Position numbers and translations under genes: made by a program. Positions 1-7,450 of a DNA stretch of 11,187 nt are shown piece by piece (position 1 is the stretch's first letter; the number at the start of each line of letters is the position of its first letter). This DNA is from SAR202 cluster bacterium (GTDB lineage: Bacteria > Chloroflexota > Dehalococcoidia > Lucifugimonadales > JASMAO01). Under the pieces are notes generated by a model. It searched no databases. It was given only the letters and a program-made list of their open reading frames with translations, and had not been told where the DNA came from. The stretch is from the NCBI GenBank assembly GCA_030754315.1, contig JASMAO010000100.1, forward strand, positions 1 to 11,187, in the 5' to 3' direction.

Positions 1-369
1 TCTGTAGACGAGACCTTGAAAGAATATTCCGGCATCAAAGGCGATCGCCCCGTGACAATCAACGAATACAACAACGCACGGGACGGGATATTTCGAGCAT
101 TCCCGTCAATGTTTGAAACCCAGGGCCAGTTAATGCAGCAATTGATACGCCTCGTTGCATTCAGCCTTCCACACGATTATTACTCAACTTACTTGGATAG
201 CCTCAAGGCGGTCACCCTGAAGAAAATTAACCAAGTAGCGGCTAAATGTATCGACAATTCCAATCTGACGATACTGGTCGTCGGGGACAGATCTATAATT
301 GAACAGGATCTTCGAGAAGTGGGAATACCCATCGTTCAGGTAGACTACGAGGGGCACCTGGTCGATTAA
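1..369 (+). CDS. M16-family zinc peptidase, C-terminal fragment
   Basis: This is the last 122 codons of a gene that begins before the window; the frame is open from base 1 (reading SVDETLKEYSG) to the TAA at 367-369. The tail resembles the final lobe of pitrilysin/processing-peptidase (M16) proteins. It has a helical stretch with 'LPHDYY' followed by 'VTLKKINQVAAKCID', then the beta strand 'LTILVVGD' and a short acidic tail. In this family that sequence order ends the second, often non-catalytic, half. The HxxEH zinc motif would lie upstream and cannot be seen, so catalytic activity cannot be judged. The TTG at 16 is internal and is not the start. It is separated from the next gene by 199 bases, so it is probably a different transcription unit. 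The family call rests on the C-terminal pattern only. Confidence 0.72.
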   Translation, partial: SVDETLKEYSGIKGDRPVTINEYNNARDGIFRAFPSMFETQGQLMQQLIRLVAFSLPHDYYSTYLDSLKAVTLKKINQVAAKCIDNSNLTILVVGDRSIIEQDLREVGIPIVQVDYEGHLVD

Positions 370-568
370 ATCGAGGCTGGTTCAGTCGGTTAGATATTAT
401 GCGGCTGTATTCATGTTCAGCGTCGTAATATCCATACCCATGTTCACTCAATCAATTACCTAGTCGTATCATGTCATTCCAGGAACGCTATGTTAAACTT
501 GGATTCCAAATCACACCATTCAACTGCGTAGAAGCCTATAGACACCTGTATGCGCTAGGAACTGTCCA

Positions 569-1204
569 ATGAACTGGCTAGACTTCGTCCTACTTGCAAC
601 TCTTATAATAAGCGCTCTCGTTGGGATGCGGATTGGACTCTTGGGAGCTGCATTCGCGGTTGGCGGTATCGTAATTGGCTGGCTGCTTGCCGGTAAGTAC
701 AGCGACAACGTGGGTGCCTTGATAGGAGGTAATCTTACCGCAGATACAATAATAACAGTGGCCTCCTACGCTATTATCATACTTGCCTCTCTCGTAGCCA
801 CAAACATCGCATTGAAATTCGCCCGGCCTATGCTGGCGATATTTACCTTGGGCCTATCATCACTTGTCGACCGTATCGGCGGATTGGCCTTGGGATTAAC
901 AATCGGAATAGCGCTTACTGGAGCACTGATCATTTGTTTGGCACGACTCACTTACAACTTTGATACTGAGTCCATAGTCGAACCTATATCAAAGCAAATA
1001 CCTGGGCAACCCTCGATGCCCACAGAGGCTCTGGCGAAGGTAGACAACGTCCGAGAAAATCTGGAAAAGTCGCTGATCAACTCCAAGTTGGTATCTATCT
1101 TCATAGACTCGACCAGCGCGCTGCCAGGTCAAGCCCTAGGTTTCGTTCAAGACGACTTTAGGGTCGCCCTTGATATCTTAAAAGTCTCAATTGAACCTGA
1201 GTGA
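569..1204 (+). CDS. CvpA-family integral membrane protein
   Basis: The 211-residue product has four predicted membrane helices, at about residues 4-20, 22-42, 61-84 and 101-125. A polar, helix-rich C-terminal region of about 85 residues follows. The N-terminal 'NWLDFVLL' opening and the 'VDRIGGLALGL' segment before the last helix are typical of CvpA (colicin V production) proteins. These are inner-membrane proteins whose molecular role is poorly defined; they are linked to envelope integrity and secretion. The ATG at 569 is preceded by AGGA (557-560) with an 8-base gap, a good ribosome-binding site. The end lies within a few bases of the HNH gene, and overlaps it if that gene starts at 1191, so the two are probably co-transcribed. 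The C-terminal region has no motif I recognise. Confidence 0.8.
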   Translation: MNWLDFVLLATLIISALVGMRIGLLGAAFAVGGIVIGWLLAGKYSDNVGALIGGNLTADTIITVASYAIIILASLVATNIALKFARPMLAIFTLGLSSLVDRIGGLALGLTIGIALTGALIICLARLTYNFDTESIVEPISKQIPGQPSMPTEALAKVDNVRENLEKSLINSKLVSIFIDSTSALPGQALGFVQDDFRVALDILKVSIEPE

Positions 1205-1217
1205 AGATCCGTTTCTG

Positions 1218-1745
1218 ATGCAGTCAGCGGTTCCCTCAGCACTAAATTCACCCGTTCTGGTCCTCAACCAAAACTACCAACCGCTGAATGTTTGCAACGC
1301 AAAAAGAGCCTTCGTACTAATCTCTCGTGAGAAGGCCGAGTTAATGATAAGTGGTCAAGGACATCTCCGTAGTGTTTTGACATCTTTCCCACTACCGTCG
1401 GTGATACGACTACACCATATGGTCAAACGACCTTTAGTACAGCGGAGACTCTCTAGGAGAGCGGTATTTTATCGAGACAAATTCACCTGCCAATACTGTC
1501 ATAAACAAACCAGATCTCTAACCGTCGACCATATCATCCCTAGATCCCGCCGTGGACCTCACGTCTGGAACAACGTGGTTAGCGCATGCATCCCATGTAA
1601 CCACCACAAGGCAGGCCTTACCCCACGCGAAGCTAATATGAAGCTCATTCGTGAACCAATCGAGCCTAGACCGGATCCTTACTATATATTCCATTACCGA
1701 ACTATTCTGGATGAGTGGCGCCAGTTTATCCCCTGGGCGGACTAA
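1218..1745 (+). CDS. stand-alone HNH endonuclease
   Basis: The product is a 175-residue nuclease-fold protein. The N-terminal half (about residues 12-75) begins 'VLVLNQNYQPLNVC', a segment shared by a widespread family of small bacterial HNH proteins. The HNH domain spans about residues 88-140. It carries two CxxC pairs (C91/C94 and C124/C127) that would bind a structural zinc, the 'VDHIIPRS' strand with the catalytic D104-H105, and the 'NNVVSACIPCNHHKAG' segment supplying the N and H/K positions. Family members cut DNA or nick it nonspecifically, but the natural role of this stand-alone group is not established. I prefer the ATG at 1218, which has a weak GTGAAGA ahead of it. A TTG at 1191 would add nine residues and overlap the CvpA-like gene by 14 bases. 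There is no methylase or toxin partner nearby, so a restriction role is not supported. Confidence 0.88.
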   Translation: MQSAVPSALNSPVLVLNQNYQPLNVCNAKRAFVLISREKAELMISGQGHLRSVLTSFPLPSVIRLHHMVKRPLVQRRLSRRAVFYRDKFTCQYCHKQTRSLTVDHIIPRSRRGPHVWNNVVSACIPCNHHKAGLTPREANMKLIREPIEPRPDPYYIFHYRTILDEWRQFIPWAD

Positions 1746-1757
1746 CGGCATGCAACA

Positions 1758-2594
1758 ATGATGTCTCCTCTTCACGAGTTTGGGATACCCTCAGATGTGC
1801 TGCTTTGGGAGGCTTTCTTTCTTACAATACTGTCCTTCGTGGTTGGGATACTTGGAGGCTTCGTTGGCTTAGCCTTGGGTTCCATCAGACTGCCGTTCCT
1901 GCTATTGCTAGGCCTCCCATCTGGAATGGCTGCCGGCACTAACATCATTATCAGCGCAGCGTCGGCTGGAACGAGCTCAATCCGTCATTTCAGAGATGGG
2001 AGAGTGGACCGACGCCTAATCCTGTACATGGGCGGTCCAAGTGTACTAGGAGGATTTTTCGGTGGCTTCTATAGCAACCAGGCTCCCGATGGATTGCTCT
2101 TATTTTTGGTCGGGGTGTTGCTTGCATGGCAAGGAGTCGAATTTACCATCAGAAGTATCAACCAAAAACATCAAGTGGAAGACAACCCGGAGAGTTCGTC
2201 TTCCGCTGTAGCGACCTGGTTTAGACAGCACCGAAAAATTGTCGAGGCAAGCACTGGTCTAGGAATCGGGATTTTGGGTGGGGCGGTGGGATTAATTCTT
2301 GGTGGAACCCGATTGCCCATTCTAATCAGGCTTCTTCAAGTCGATCCTCGAATAGCTGCAGGCAGCAGCTCCTTTATAGGATTCATGCTCGGTGTCATGG
2401 GATTCACAGGCCATGTGTGGCGTGGCAATGTAGACTATCCATTAGTTGTATTGATGGGTACAACAGCCATGGCCGGAGGATATTTTGGCGCAAAGTACAC
2501 CGGAGAGGTCAGCAGGAGCCGCCTAGTCTTGACCATGGGAATCGTCCTAACAATTATGGGAACGGCCATGGTCTGGCGCGCATTCAATAGCTAA
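1758..2594 (+). CDS. TauE/SafE-family sulfite/anion exporter
   Basis: The 278-residue hydrophobic protein is built from two homologous halves. Residues 31-103 and 172-245 align with a shift of 141 residues. Each opens with an ILGG-x-VGL-x-LG-x-x-RLP block, followed by an MAAGT or IAAGS helix, an aromatic/basic '(H)xxxGxVD' step and a final glycine-rich MGG/AGG helix. That duplicated layout is characteristic of the TauE/SafE (former DUF81) transporters, which export sulfite, organosulfonates or other anions across the inner membrane. A polar linker at about 134-160 joins the halves. The gene starts 12 bases after the HNH gene and has tandem ATG codons at 1758 and 1761 with no clear Shine-Dalgarno, which suggests translational coupling in a three-gene unit. 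The substrate cannot be deduced because there are no sulfur-metabolism genes beside it. Confidence 0.85.
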   Translation: MMSPLHEFGIPSDVLLWEAFFLTILSFVVGILGGFVGLALGSIRLPFLLLLGLPSGMAAGTNIIISAASAGTSSIRHFRDGRVDRRLILYMGGPSVLGGFFGGFYSNQAPDGLLLFLVGVLLAWQGVEFTIRSINQKHQVEDNPESSSSAVATWFRQHRKIVEASTGLGIGILGGAVGLILGGTRLPILIRLLQVDPRIAAGSSSFIGFMLGVMGFTGHVWRGNVDYPLVVLMGTTAMAGGYFGAKYTGEVSRSRLVLTMGIVLTIMGTAMVWRAFNS

Positions 2595-2614
2595 GGCCTA
2601 AGACGTACTCTTCC

Positions 2615-3943
2615 TTAGATCAACCCTTCAGATCGAATGTCGCTCAGAGCCCTGCCAATCGCCTCCACCGTGTCGCCTATATCCTGCTCGGTGTGGGCAG
2701 CACTCATTATAAACCGTGTTCCTGCGTCAACACCGTGATTATATAGGGCTAGGCTAAATTGATGCTCTCGTACCGGGTCTTCCCGTTTGATAAGGTCAGC
2801 ACCTGTCATGATGCAAACTTCCCTATCACACTCATGATCCACGCCAATTCGCAAAAACACCATTGAGTTGAGACCGCTTGCACATCCTGGAATCTCCATC
2901 CGGGACAAGAGGTCATTAAGACCATCCTTTAGAAGGGCTCCCCGGGCATCTGTAGTTTCGTTAACCGGCGTTGTCGCGAGAAGCTCCAAGGCCTTGATAC
3001 CAGCAGCAGCGCAGAGCGGGTTAGCATTGAAAGTTCCGTTATGCCCTACCCTCTGCATGCTATTAAATTCAGGATCTTCTCTTAGTTGAATCATGTCAAT
3101 AATATCGGCCCTCCCAGCAACTGCACCCCCGGGCAAACCACCACCAAGAATCTTCGCCATTGTGCAAATATCAGGGGTCACACCGTAATATTCTTGAGCT
3201 CCACCTTTCGATGCCCGGAATCCTGTAACCACTTCGTCGAAGATCAGAATAACGCCATGTTTTTTTGTAACTTCACGCAGTTCGGTCAGGAATTTAGGTT
3301 CGATTGGACGGTTGCCCATGTGGGAACCGGTGGGCTCAAGAATTATTGCAGCGATGTCACCATTCTCTTCCAATGTCTTGTCCACAACGGAGATGTTGTT
3401 TGGAGGGAGGACTATCATCGTACTCATCGTTTCTTCTGGAATTCCGCCAAGAGCACCTCCCCCAACCATTGCATAGTCGTGCCAGCCGTGGAAATGATTC
3501 TCAAATTTGATGATTTTCGTTTTACCCGTGAAGGCCCTAACCATTCTGAATGCCATCATGGTGGCTTCAGTACCTGAGCTATGAAATCGAATCTTATCGG
3601 CGCAAGGCATCAACTCTCTAACTCGTTGACCCCATTCTATTTCGAGTTGGGTCGATGCACTGAAATGTGTTCCCTTCTGCATCTGTTCTGTCACTGCCTT
3701 CACAATGTCCGGATGGGTGTGGCCGAGTATAAGCCCACCGTGTCCCGTCCGATAATCGACAATGTCGTTTCCATCAACGTCCCACTTATGAGATCCCATC
3801 GCCTTCTCAGCAAAGTATGGGAAGGGCTTGAGATTCCGGGTGTCATGGGTCACACCATTAGGGAAAATATCCTTAGACGTAGCATAAAGCTGCGCAGACT
3901 TTGGGTGTAGGTCAATGTATTGCTGCTCAATAGAGGTGACCAT
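2615..3943 (-). CDS. class-III PLP aminotransferase, HemL-like
   Basis: The 442-residue fold-type-I PLP enzyme is complete. It shows the 'GHTHP' block (75-79), the phosphate-binding 'SSGTEATM' (122-129), 'NHFHGWHDY' (149-157), the cofactor-ring aspartate in 'FDEVVTGFR' (D236), and the Schiff-base lysine K264 in 'AKILGGGLPGG'. Closest resemblance is to glutamate-1-semialdehyde aminomutase (HemL). However, the HemL gating segment normally reads like HGHxD...KAGSG, and here it is HGWHDYAMVGGGALGG, so the loop is altered. A segment near 365-385 with two cysteines also lies outside the standard HemL pattern. I infer a paralogue acting on another amino substrate rather than tetrapyrrole synthesis; no other heme genes are nearby. 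The ATG at 3943 has AAAGGAG four bases upstream. The gene converges on the exporter, 20 bases away, and diverges from threonine synthase. Confidence 0.85.
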   Translation of the reverse strand: MVTSIEQQYIDLHPKSAQLYATSKDIFPNGVTHDTRNLKPFPYFAEKAMGSHKWDVDGNDIVDYRTGHGGLILGHTHPDIVKAVTEQMQKGTHFSASTQLEIEWGQRVRELMPCADKIRFHSSGTEATMMAFRMVRAFTGKTKIIKFENHFHGWHDYAMVGGGALGGIPEETMSTMIVLPPNNISVVDKTLEENGDIAAIILEPTGSHMGNRPIEPKFLTELREVTKKHGVILIFDEVVTGFRASKGGAQEYYGVTPDICTMAKILGGGLPGGAVAGRADIIDMIQLREDPEFNSMQRVGHNGTFNANPLCAAAGIKALELLATTPVNETTDARGALLKDGLNDLLSRMEIPGCASGLNSMVFLRIGVDHECDREVCIMTGADLIKREDPVREHQFSLALYNHGVDAGTRFIMSAAHTEQDIGDTVEAIGRALSDIRSEGLI

Positions 3944-3990
3944 GTTGCTCCTTTGTCGATCGGGCTTAATATATTTGACCCTCTGAGTGT

Positions 3991-4018
3991 ATTATATCTG
4001 GGTATCTCCCCCTTGCAA
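3991..4018 (-). promoter_or_regulatory. sigma70-like promoter of the aminotransferase gene
   Basis: Read on the minus strand, TTGCAA (4018-4013, four of six consensus bases) is followed by a 16-base spacer and a perfect TATAAT (3996-3991). Transcription would begin near 3984, giving a leader of about 40 bases with AAAGGAG (3954-3948) just before the ATG at 3943. The match is seen directly; promoter activity is inferred. Confidence 0.5.
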
Positions 4019-4055
4019 TAACGAAAAACCAGCTGACCTAATTGGAGACCGCTAT

Positions 4056-5237
4056 ATGAAAAGCTTTCTCGATCACTTGGAATGTACAAGTTGCAGGGGC
4101 ACCTTCAACGCTGAATTCCCCCATCAAACCTGTCCTGATTGCGACAAAGTCCTATATCCAAAATACGACATTGAAAATGCTCGCACAGCCTTCCGTAAAG
4201 AGTCGCTGAATACTCGGCCTCATAGCATGTGGCGCTACCGCGAGATGTTGCCAGTACGCAACGATGAGAACATAGTTACCTTGGGCGAGGGAATGACACC
4301 TATGCTCAAAACCAACCAACTTGCCACCTTCATGGGAAGCAACAATTTATATATCAAAGATGAGGGCGTCAATCCTAGTGCATCCTTTAAATCCAGAGGC
4401 ATGTCCGCAGCGGTGTCGAGAGCCAAAGAACTCGGGTTCACTAAACTGTCTGTGCCAACAGCTGGTAACGCTGGAGGAGCATTGGCAATCTATGCCGCCG
4501 CTGCAAATATGGAAGCCCACATTTTCATGCCCGTGGATGCACAAGCATCTAACTTGAAAGAGTCGGCCATCAGCGGCGCACACTTGACCCTAGTGGATGG
4601 TCTTATAGGAGACGCTGGGAAGATATCGCGTGAGATGGCTGCTAAACATGGTTTGTTCGACCTATCAACACTCAAAGAGCCGTACAGGGTCGAAGGGAAA
4701 AAGACAATGGGATACGAGATTGCGGAGCAGTTTGGGTGGCAAGTACCCGACGCGATTGTCTACCCAACCGGAGGAGGTACTGGAATAGTTGGCATTTGGA
4801 AAGCATTCGAAGAACTCGAGACGCTTGGGTGGATCAACGCTAAAAGACCGAGAATGTTCTGCGTTCAAGCTGAAAATTGTGCCCCTCTTGTTAAAGCTTT
4901 TCATGAAGGGTCCAAAACCGCGAGTCCATGGAATGACGCTAAGACTATGGCGAGTGGATTACGGGTACCCTCCGCGATCGCTGATTACTTAATCATTGAT
5001 ATCCTTCGGGAAAGCCATGGTGGTGCGGTGACCGTTTCCGATGAGGAAATGTTAGCCGGAATGAAAACCGTCGCATCCCTTGAGGGAGTGTTCATGTGCC
5101 CTGAGGGAGCAGCCACCGCCGTTGCCGCCCAGAAATTGCTTTCCGACGGGACTCTGTCTGATCAAGACAGCGTAATCCTTTTGAACACGGGCTCCGGTCT
5201 CAAATACCTAGATCTTCTAGAACAATCTCCTATTTAA
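4056..5237 (+). CDS. thrC: threonine synthase
   Basis: This 393-residue fold-type-II PLP enzyme should convert O-phospho-L-homoserine to L-threonine (EC 4.2.3.1), the last step of threonine synthesis in the cytoplasm. It opens with a small zinc-ribbon-like region with two CxxC pairs (C10/C13 and C26/C29). 'LGEGMTPM' follows at 76-83, the PLP lysine K112 lies in 'NPSASFKSRG', the substrate loop 'TAGNAGG' is at 135-141, and the phosphate-binding 'TGGGTG' is at 238-243. The C-terminal 'SHGGAVTVSDEEM' and 'CPEGAATAVAA' blocks are typical of the family. The frame is open upstream to a GTG at 3987, but the ATG at 4056 has GGAG (4044-4047) eight bases away and begins the conserved domain, so I chose it. 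An archaeal-type cysteate synthase is a close relative but less likely. The gene is divergent from the aminotransferase and convergent with the thiolase. Confidence 0.9.
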   Translation: MKSFLDHLECTSCRGTFNAEFPHQTCPDCDKVLYPKYDIENARTAFRKESLNTRPHSMWRYREMLPVRNDENIVTLGEGMTPMLKTNQLATFMGSNNLYIKDEGVNPSASFKSRGMSAAVSRAKELGFTKLSVPTAGNAGGALAIYAAAANMEAHIFMPVDAQASNLKESAISGAHLTLVDGLIGDAGKISREMAAKHGLFDLSTLKEPYRVEGKKTMGYEIAEQFGWQVPDAIVYPTGGGTGIVGIWKAFEELETLGWINAKRPRMFCVQAENCAPLVKAFHEGSKTASPWNDAKTMASGLRVPSAIADYLIIDILRESHGGAVTVSDEEMLAGMKTVASLEGVFMCPEGAATAVAAQKLLSDGTLSDQDSVILLNTGSGLKYLDLLEQSPI

Positions 5238-5431
5238 ATGCCCGAGGACCTTTCCCTGTGTCCCAAACTGCCCTAAATACACTGGGGCACCACCAAACAA
5301 TCCTTGCTTCAGGGAGGCTCTCACTGGTTTCTGTCTTTGAATTCAACGACCCTTGGTATGGAGTCTTACCTAACGATACCTCATGCACTTTGTGAGCGGC
5401 AAATTGATCAAATTGTAAGCAATGACTTCCG

Positions 5432-6628
5432 TCAATTGGAATTAACAATCCGTTCAAAAATAGTGGCGACACCCATACCACCACCAACACACATCGTCAC
5501 CAATCCCATTGTTTGGTTTCGGCGTTGCAACTCCTCCATTAGTCTGACAGTCATGATCGCGCCGGTCGCACCGATTGGGTGGCCAAGACTAATTCCGCTA
5601 CCATTGACGTTGGTCTTGGCTAGGTCTATTTGTAGTCCCCGGATGTTATGTAAAACCTGGGCTGCAAAAGCCTCATTCAATTCAATCAAGTCGATGTCCT
5701 CAAGGCCAATTCCCCCCTTTTTCAAAGCTTTGCGTACCGCTGGGACCGGACCTACACCATAGTAAGCGGGATCCACACCAGCAACGCCTCTTGATCGCCA
5801 TCGAAGACATGAAGTTATTCCCAACTCGCCAGCCTTCTCTTCGGACATGATCACAACCGCAGCCGCACCGTCACTGATATTTGACGCATTCCCTGGTGTG
5901 ACGGTACCTCCCTCCTTGAAGACTGCCTTCAATTTGGACAGACTCTCCATGGTAGTATCGGAACGTGGGCCTTCATCTGTCTGTACGATCATCCGATCAC
6001 CCCGGCGCGGGGATACCGGGATATTGACGATCTGGTTTGTAAATCGGCCATCCTGCATAGCTGATACAGCACGTTGGTGACTAAGCAACGCCAATGCATC
6101 TTGATCCTCACGACTAATCTCGTATTTCTCAGCTATGTTCTCAGCTCCAACACCCATGTGATAATCATTCACCGGACAGGACAGCCCCTCGATTAAGCTA
6201 TCTCTAATCTCAGTGTTCCCCATACGCAAACCGTCGAAGCGTGATTGGTAGCCCAGTAGAAACGGAGATCTACTCATATTCTCGGTCCCGCCTGCAACAG
6301 CTACTTCGATTTCGCCTGATCTAATAAAACTAGCTGCGATATTAATGGCTTCGAGTCCTGACGAACATGCACGGTTGACAGTGATGGCTGGTACCTCATC
6401 AGGGATTCCTGCACGCAGCGCGGACAGGCGCGCAGCGTACCCGGCTTCCTCAGCCTGTAACACGTTGCCCATAAACACCTCGTCTATTTGTTCGGGCTCC
6501 AGATCTGCTCTTTCGAGAGCTGATCGTATCGCAGCCGCGCCAAGATCAGAGGCCGGGACATCCTTGAAGACCCCTCCAAACGAACCGATGGGCGTCCGGG
6601 CACCACTTACTATAACTGCATCCCTCAT
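5432..6628 (-). CDS. acetyl-CoA acetyltransferase (thiolase)
   Basis: The 398-residue thiolase is full length for the family (about 390-400). All catalytic elements are visible: the nucleophile C88 in 'NRACSSGLEA', 'NEAF' at 318-321, H350 in 'SGISLGHPIGATGA', and C380 in 'MCVGGGMG'. The central 'HMGVGAENIAEKYEISREDQD' region and 'GNASNISDGAAA' also fit acetyl-CoA C-acetyltransferases. These either condense two acetyl-CoA or cleave acetoacetyl-CoA or longer 3-ketoacyl-CoA; direction and chain length cannot be read from sequence. The frame extends upstream to 6694, but the ATG at 6628 has a perfect AGGAGG (6639-6634) five bases away and starts the canonical 'DAVIVSGARTPIG', so the longer form is rejected. 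It lies 58 bases after the HAD gene, probably as the last gene of a three-gene minus-strand operon. Confidence 0.93.
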   Translation of the reverse strand: MRDAVIVSGARTPIGSFGGVFKDVPASDLGAAAIRSALERADLEPEQIDEVFMGNVLQAEEAGYAARLSALRAGIPDEVPAITVNRACSSGLEAINIAASFIRSGEIEVAVAGGTENMSRSPFLLGYQSRFDGLRMGNTEIRDSLIEGLSCPVNDYHMGVGAENIAEKYEISREDQDALALLSHQRAVSAMQDGRFTNQIVNIPVSPRRGDRMIVQTDEGPRSDTTMESLSKLKAVFKEGGTVTPGNASNISDGAAAVVIMSEEKAGELGITSCLRWRSRGVAGVDPAYYGVGPVPAVRKALKKGGIGLEDIDLIELNEAFAAQVLHNIRGLQIDLAKTNVNGSGISLGHPIGATGAIMTVRLMEELQRRNQTMGLVTMCVGGGMGVATIFERIVNSN

Positions 6629-6686
6629 GAAGGCCTCCTCATCTCGTCCAACTGCAAATACTCGCCTGGATCGACCACATTTCGCA

Positions 6687-7388
6687 TCAGTCAACTAAGG
6701 CTTGGATTAACATCTCCATCTTAGAAACTTCGAGGTCCGGTATCGTTGCACCCTCGATTAGGGCCCCATCACGATTCAACCAGCAAGCCTGCATCCCAGC
6801 CCTCTTCGCCCCGAATATATCGTTCTGGTAAGAGTCTCCAACGAATAAACATTTTGGAGGTTCAACGCCGAGCATTTGTGCCGCTCTAAGAAAAATCTCT
6901 GGATCCGGCTTCCTAATCCCAATCTCCTCGGAAATTAGCGTAAACTCAAAAAAAGGGCGTATCTTTAGGGAATCTATTTTGGTGTGCTGAACGTCTGGGT
7001 ACCCATTGGAAACCAATCCTAAGGGAAACAATCCGTTTAGAACCCTCAGCACTGACATGGAACCGTTAACAGGGGTGCTGATCTCACGGTAGTTCTTAGT
7101 GTAAGCCTCAGTTATCTCTTGAGCCCTGTCTATGCTGAGTCCCAAAAGATTCAAGAATGTCCTGCTCCTAAGCGTTAGAACCTCTGCCAGTGTCGAACCT
7201 TGACTTTCGATATGGATGGCCAAGCGATCTGCTTCAAAGAATGCATCGCGCGCCACATTTTCATCAATTGAGCCTAACAGGTCAGGAAACATCCGCAAAA
7301 TCGCACTTATGGCTTCATTCTGTGCAAGCGTTCGATCGAAGATCGTGTCGTCAAGATCGAACAAAATGGCTTCGATTTGATTGATCAC
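6687..7388 (-). CDS. HAD-superfamily hydrolase (phosphatase-like)
   Basis: The 233-residue protein has the four HAD motifs in order. Motif I is 'FDLDDTIFD' with nucleophile D11 and acid D13, motif II is S127 in 'GLVSNGYP', motif III is K160 in 'IRKPDPEIF', and motif IV is 'FVGDSYQNDIFGAKRAG' with D185 and D190. A helical cap at about residues 17-100 places it in subfamily IA, with phosphoglycolate-phosphatase-like and YjjG-like small-molecule phosphatases. The substrate cannot be predicted. The GTG at 7388 is the only usable start: motif I begins at residue 10, and an in-frame stop lies about 12 codons upstream with no other start between. No Shine-Dalgarno is visible, so expression may depend on coupling to the gene upstream, 62 bases away. 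It ends 58 bases before the thiolase ATG. Confidence 0.87.
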   Translation of the reverse strand: MINQIEAILFDLDDTIFDRTLAQNEAISAILRMFPDLLGSIDENVARDAFFEADRLAIHIESQGSTLAEVLTLRSRTFLNLLGLSIDRAQEITEAYTKNYREISTPVNGSMSVLRVLNGLFPLGLVSNGYPDVQHTKIDSLKIRPFFEFTLISEEIGIRKPDPEIFLRAAQMLGVEPPKCLFVGDSYQNDIFGAKRAGMQACWLNRDGALIEGATIPDLEVSKMEMLIQALVD

Positions 7389-7450
7389 GGTGTACTGGTG
7401 TCCGACTGGGTAAACTTAGTATCCTCAGTTCTATTCGCCTCTCCTGTAGA

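Noticed and set aside
362..374. 13-base palindrome TCGAT-TAA-ATCGA centred on the stop codon of the M16 fragment.
   Set aside because: A five-pair stem with a three-base loop and no T-run is likely chance.
443..472. TTCACT (443-448), an 18-base spacer and TATCAT (467-472), a possible promoter for the CvpA/HNH/exporter unit.
   Set aside because: The -35 matches only four of six and no supporting element is present; it is plausible but too weak to list as a feature.
2591..2618. CTAAGG (2591-2596) and CCTTAG (2613-2618) form an inverted repeat spanning both convergent stop codons, a possible bidirectional terminator.
   Set aside because: The stem has only six pairs, the loop is 16 bases and no T-run follows on either strand.
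3086..3577. A long plus-strand open frame opposite the aminotransferase, and similar frames opposite the thiolase and dehydrogenase.
   Set aside because: They mirror strongly conserved coding genes, have no recognisable domain and lack ribosome-binding sites.
3700..3710. TCACAATGTCC, the left arm of the act dyad, also occurs inside the aminotransferase gene.
   Set aside because: It lacks the second arm and lies in conserved coding sequence; several chance 11-base repeats are expected in a window this size.
3975..3998. Plus-strand TTGACC (3975-3980) as a -35 for threonine synthase, paired with TATTAT or TATATC.
   Set aside because: Spacers of 9 and 12 bases are too short; the TATAAT here is better explained as the minus-strand promoter.
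5238..5431. The 194-base convergent gap between threonine synthase and the thiolase contains TGCCC/GGGCA arms (5269-5289) and an open minus-strand frame at 5230-5490.
   Set aside because: The arms are too short to call a terminator. The frame has no family pattern and partly overlaps the thiolase end; I see nothing convincing in this gap.
6629..6694. Longer thiolase start at 6694 giving a 22-residue extension.
   Set aside because: The extension is not thiolase-like and would overlap the HAD gene; AGGAGG stands directly before the ATG at 6628.
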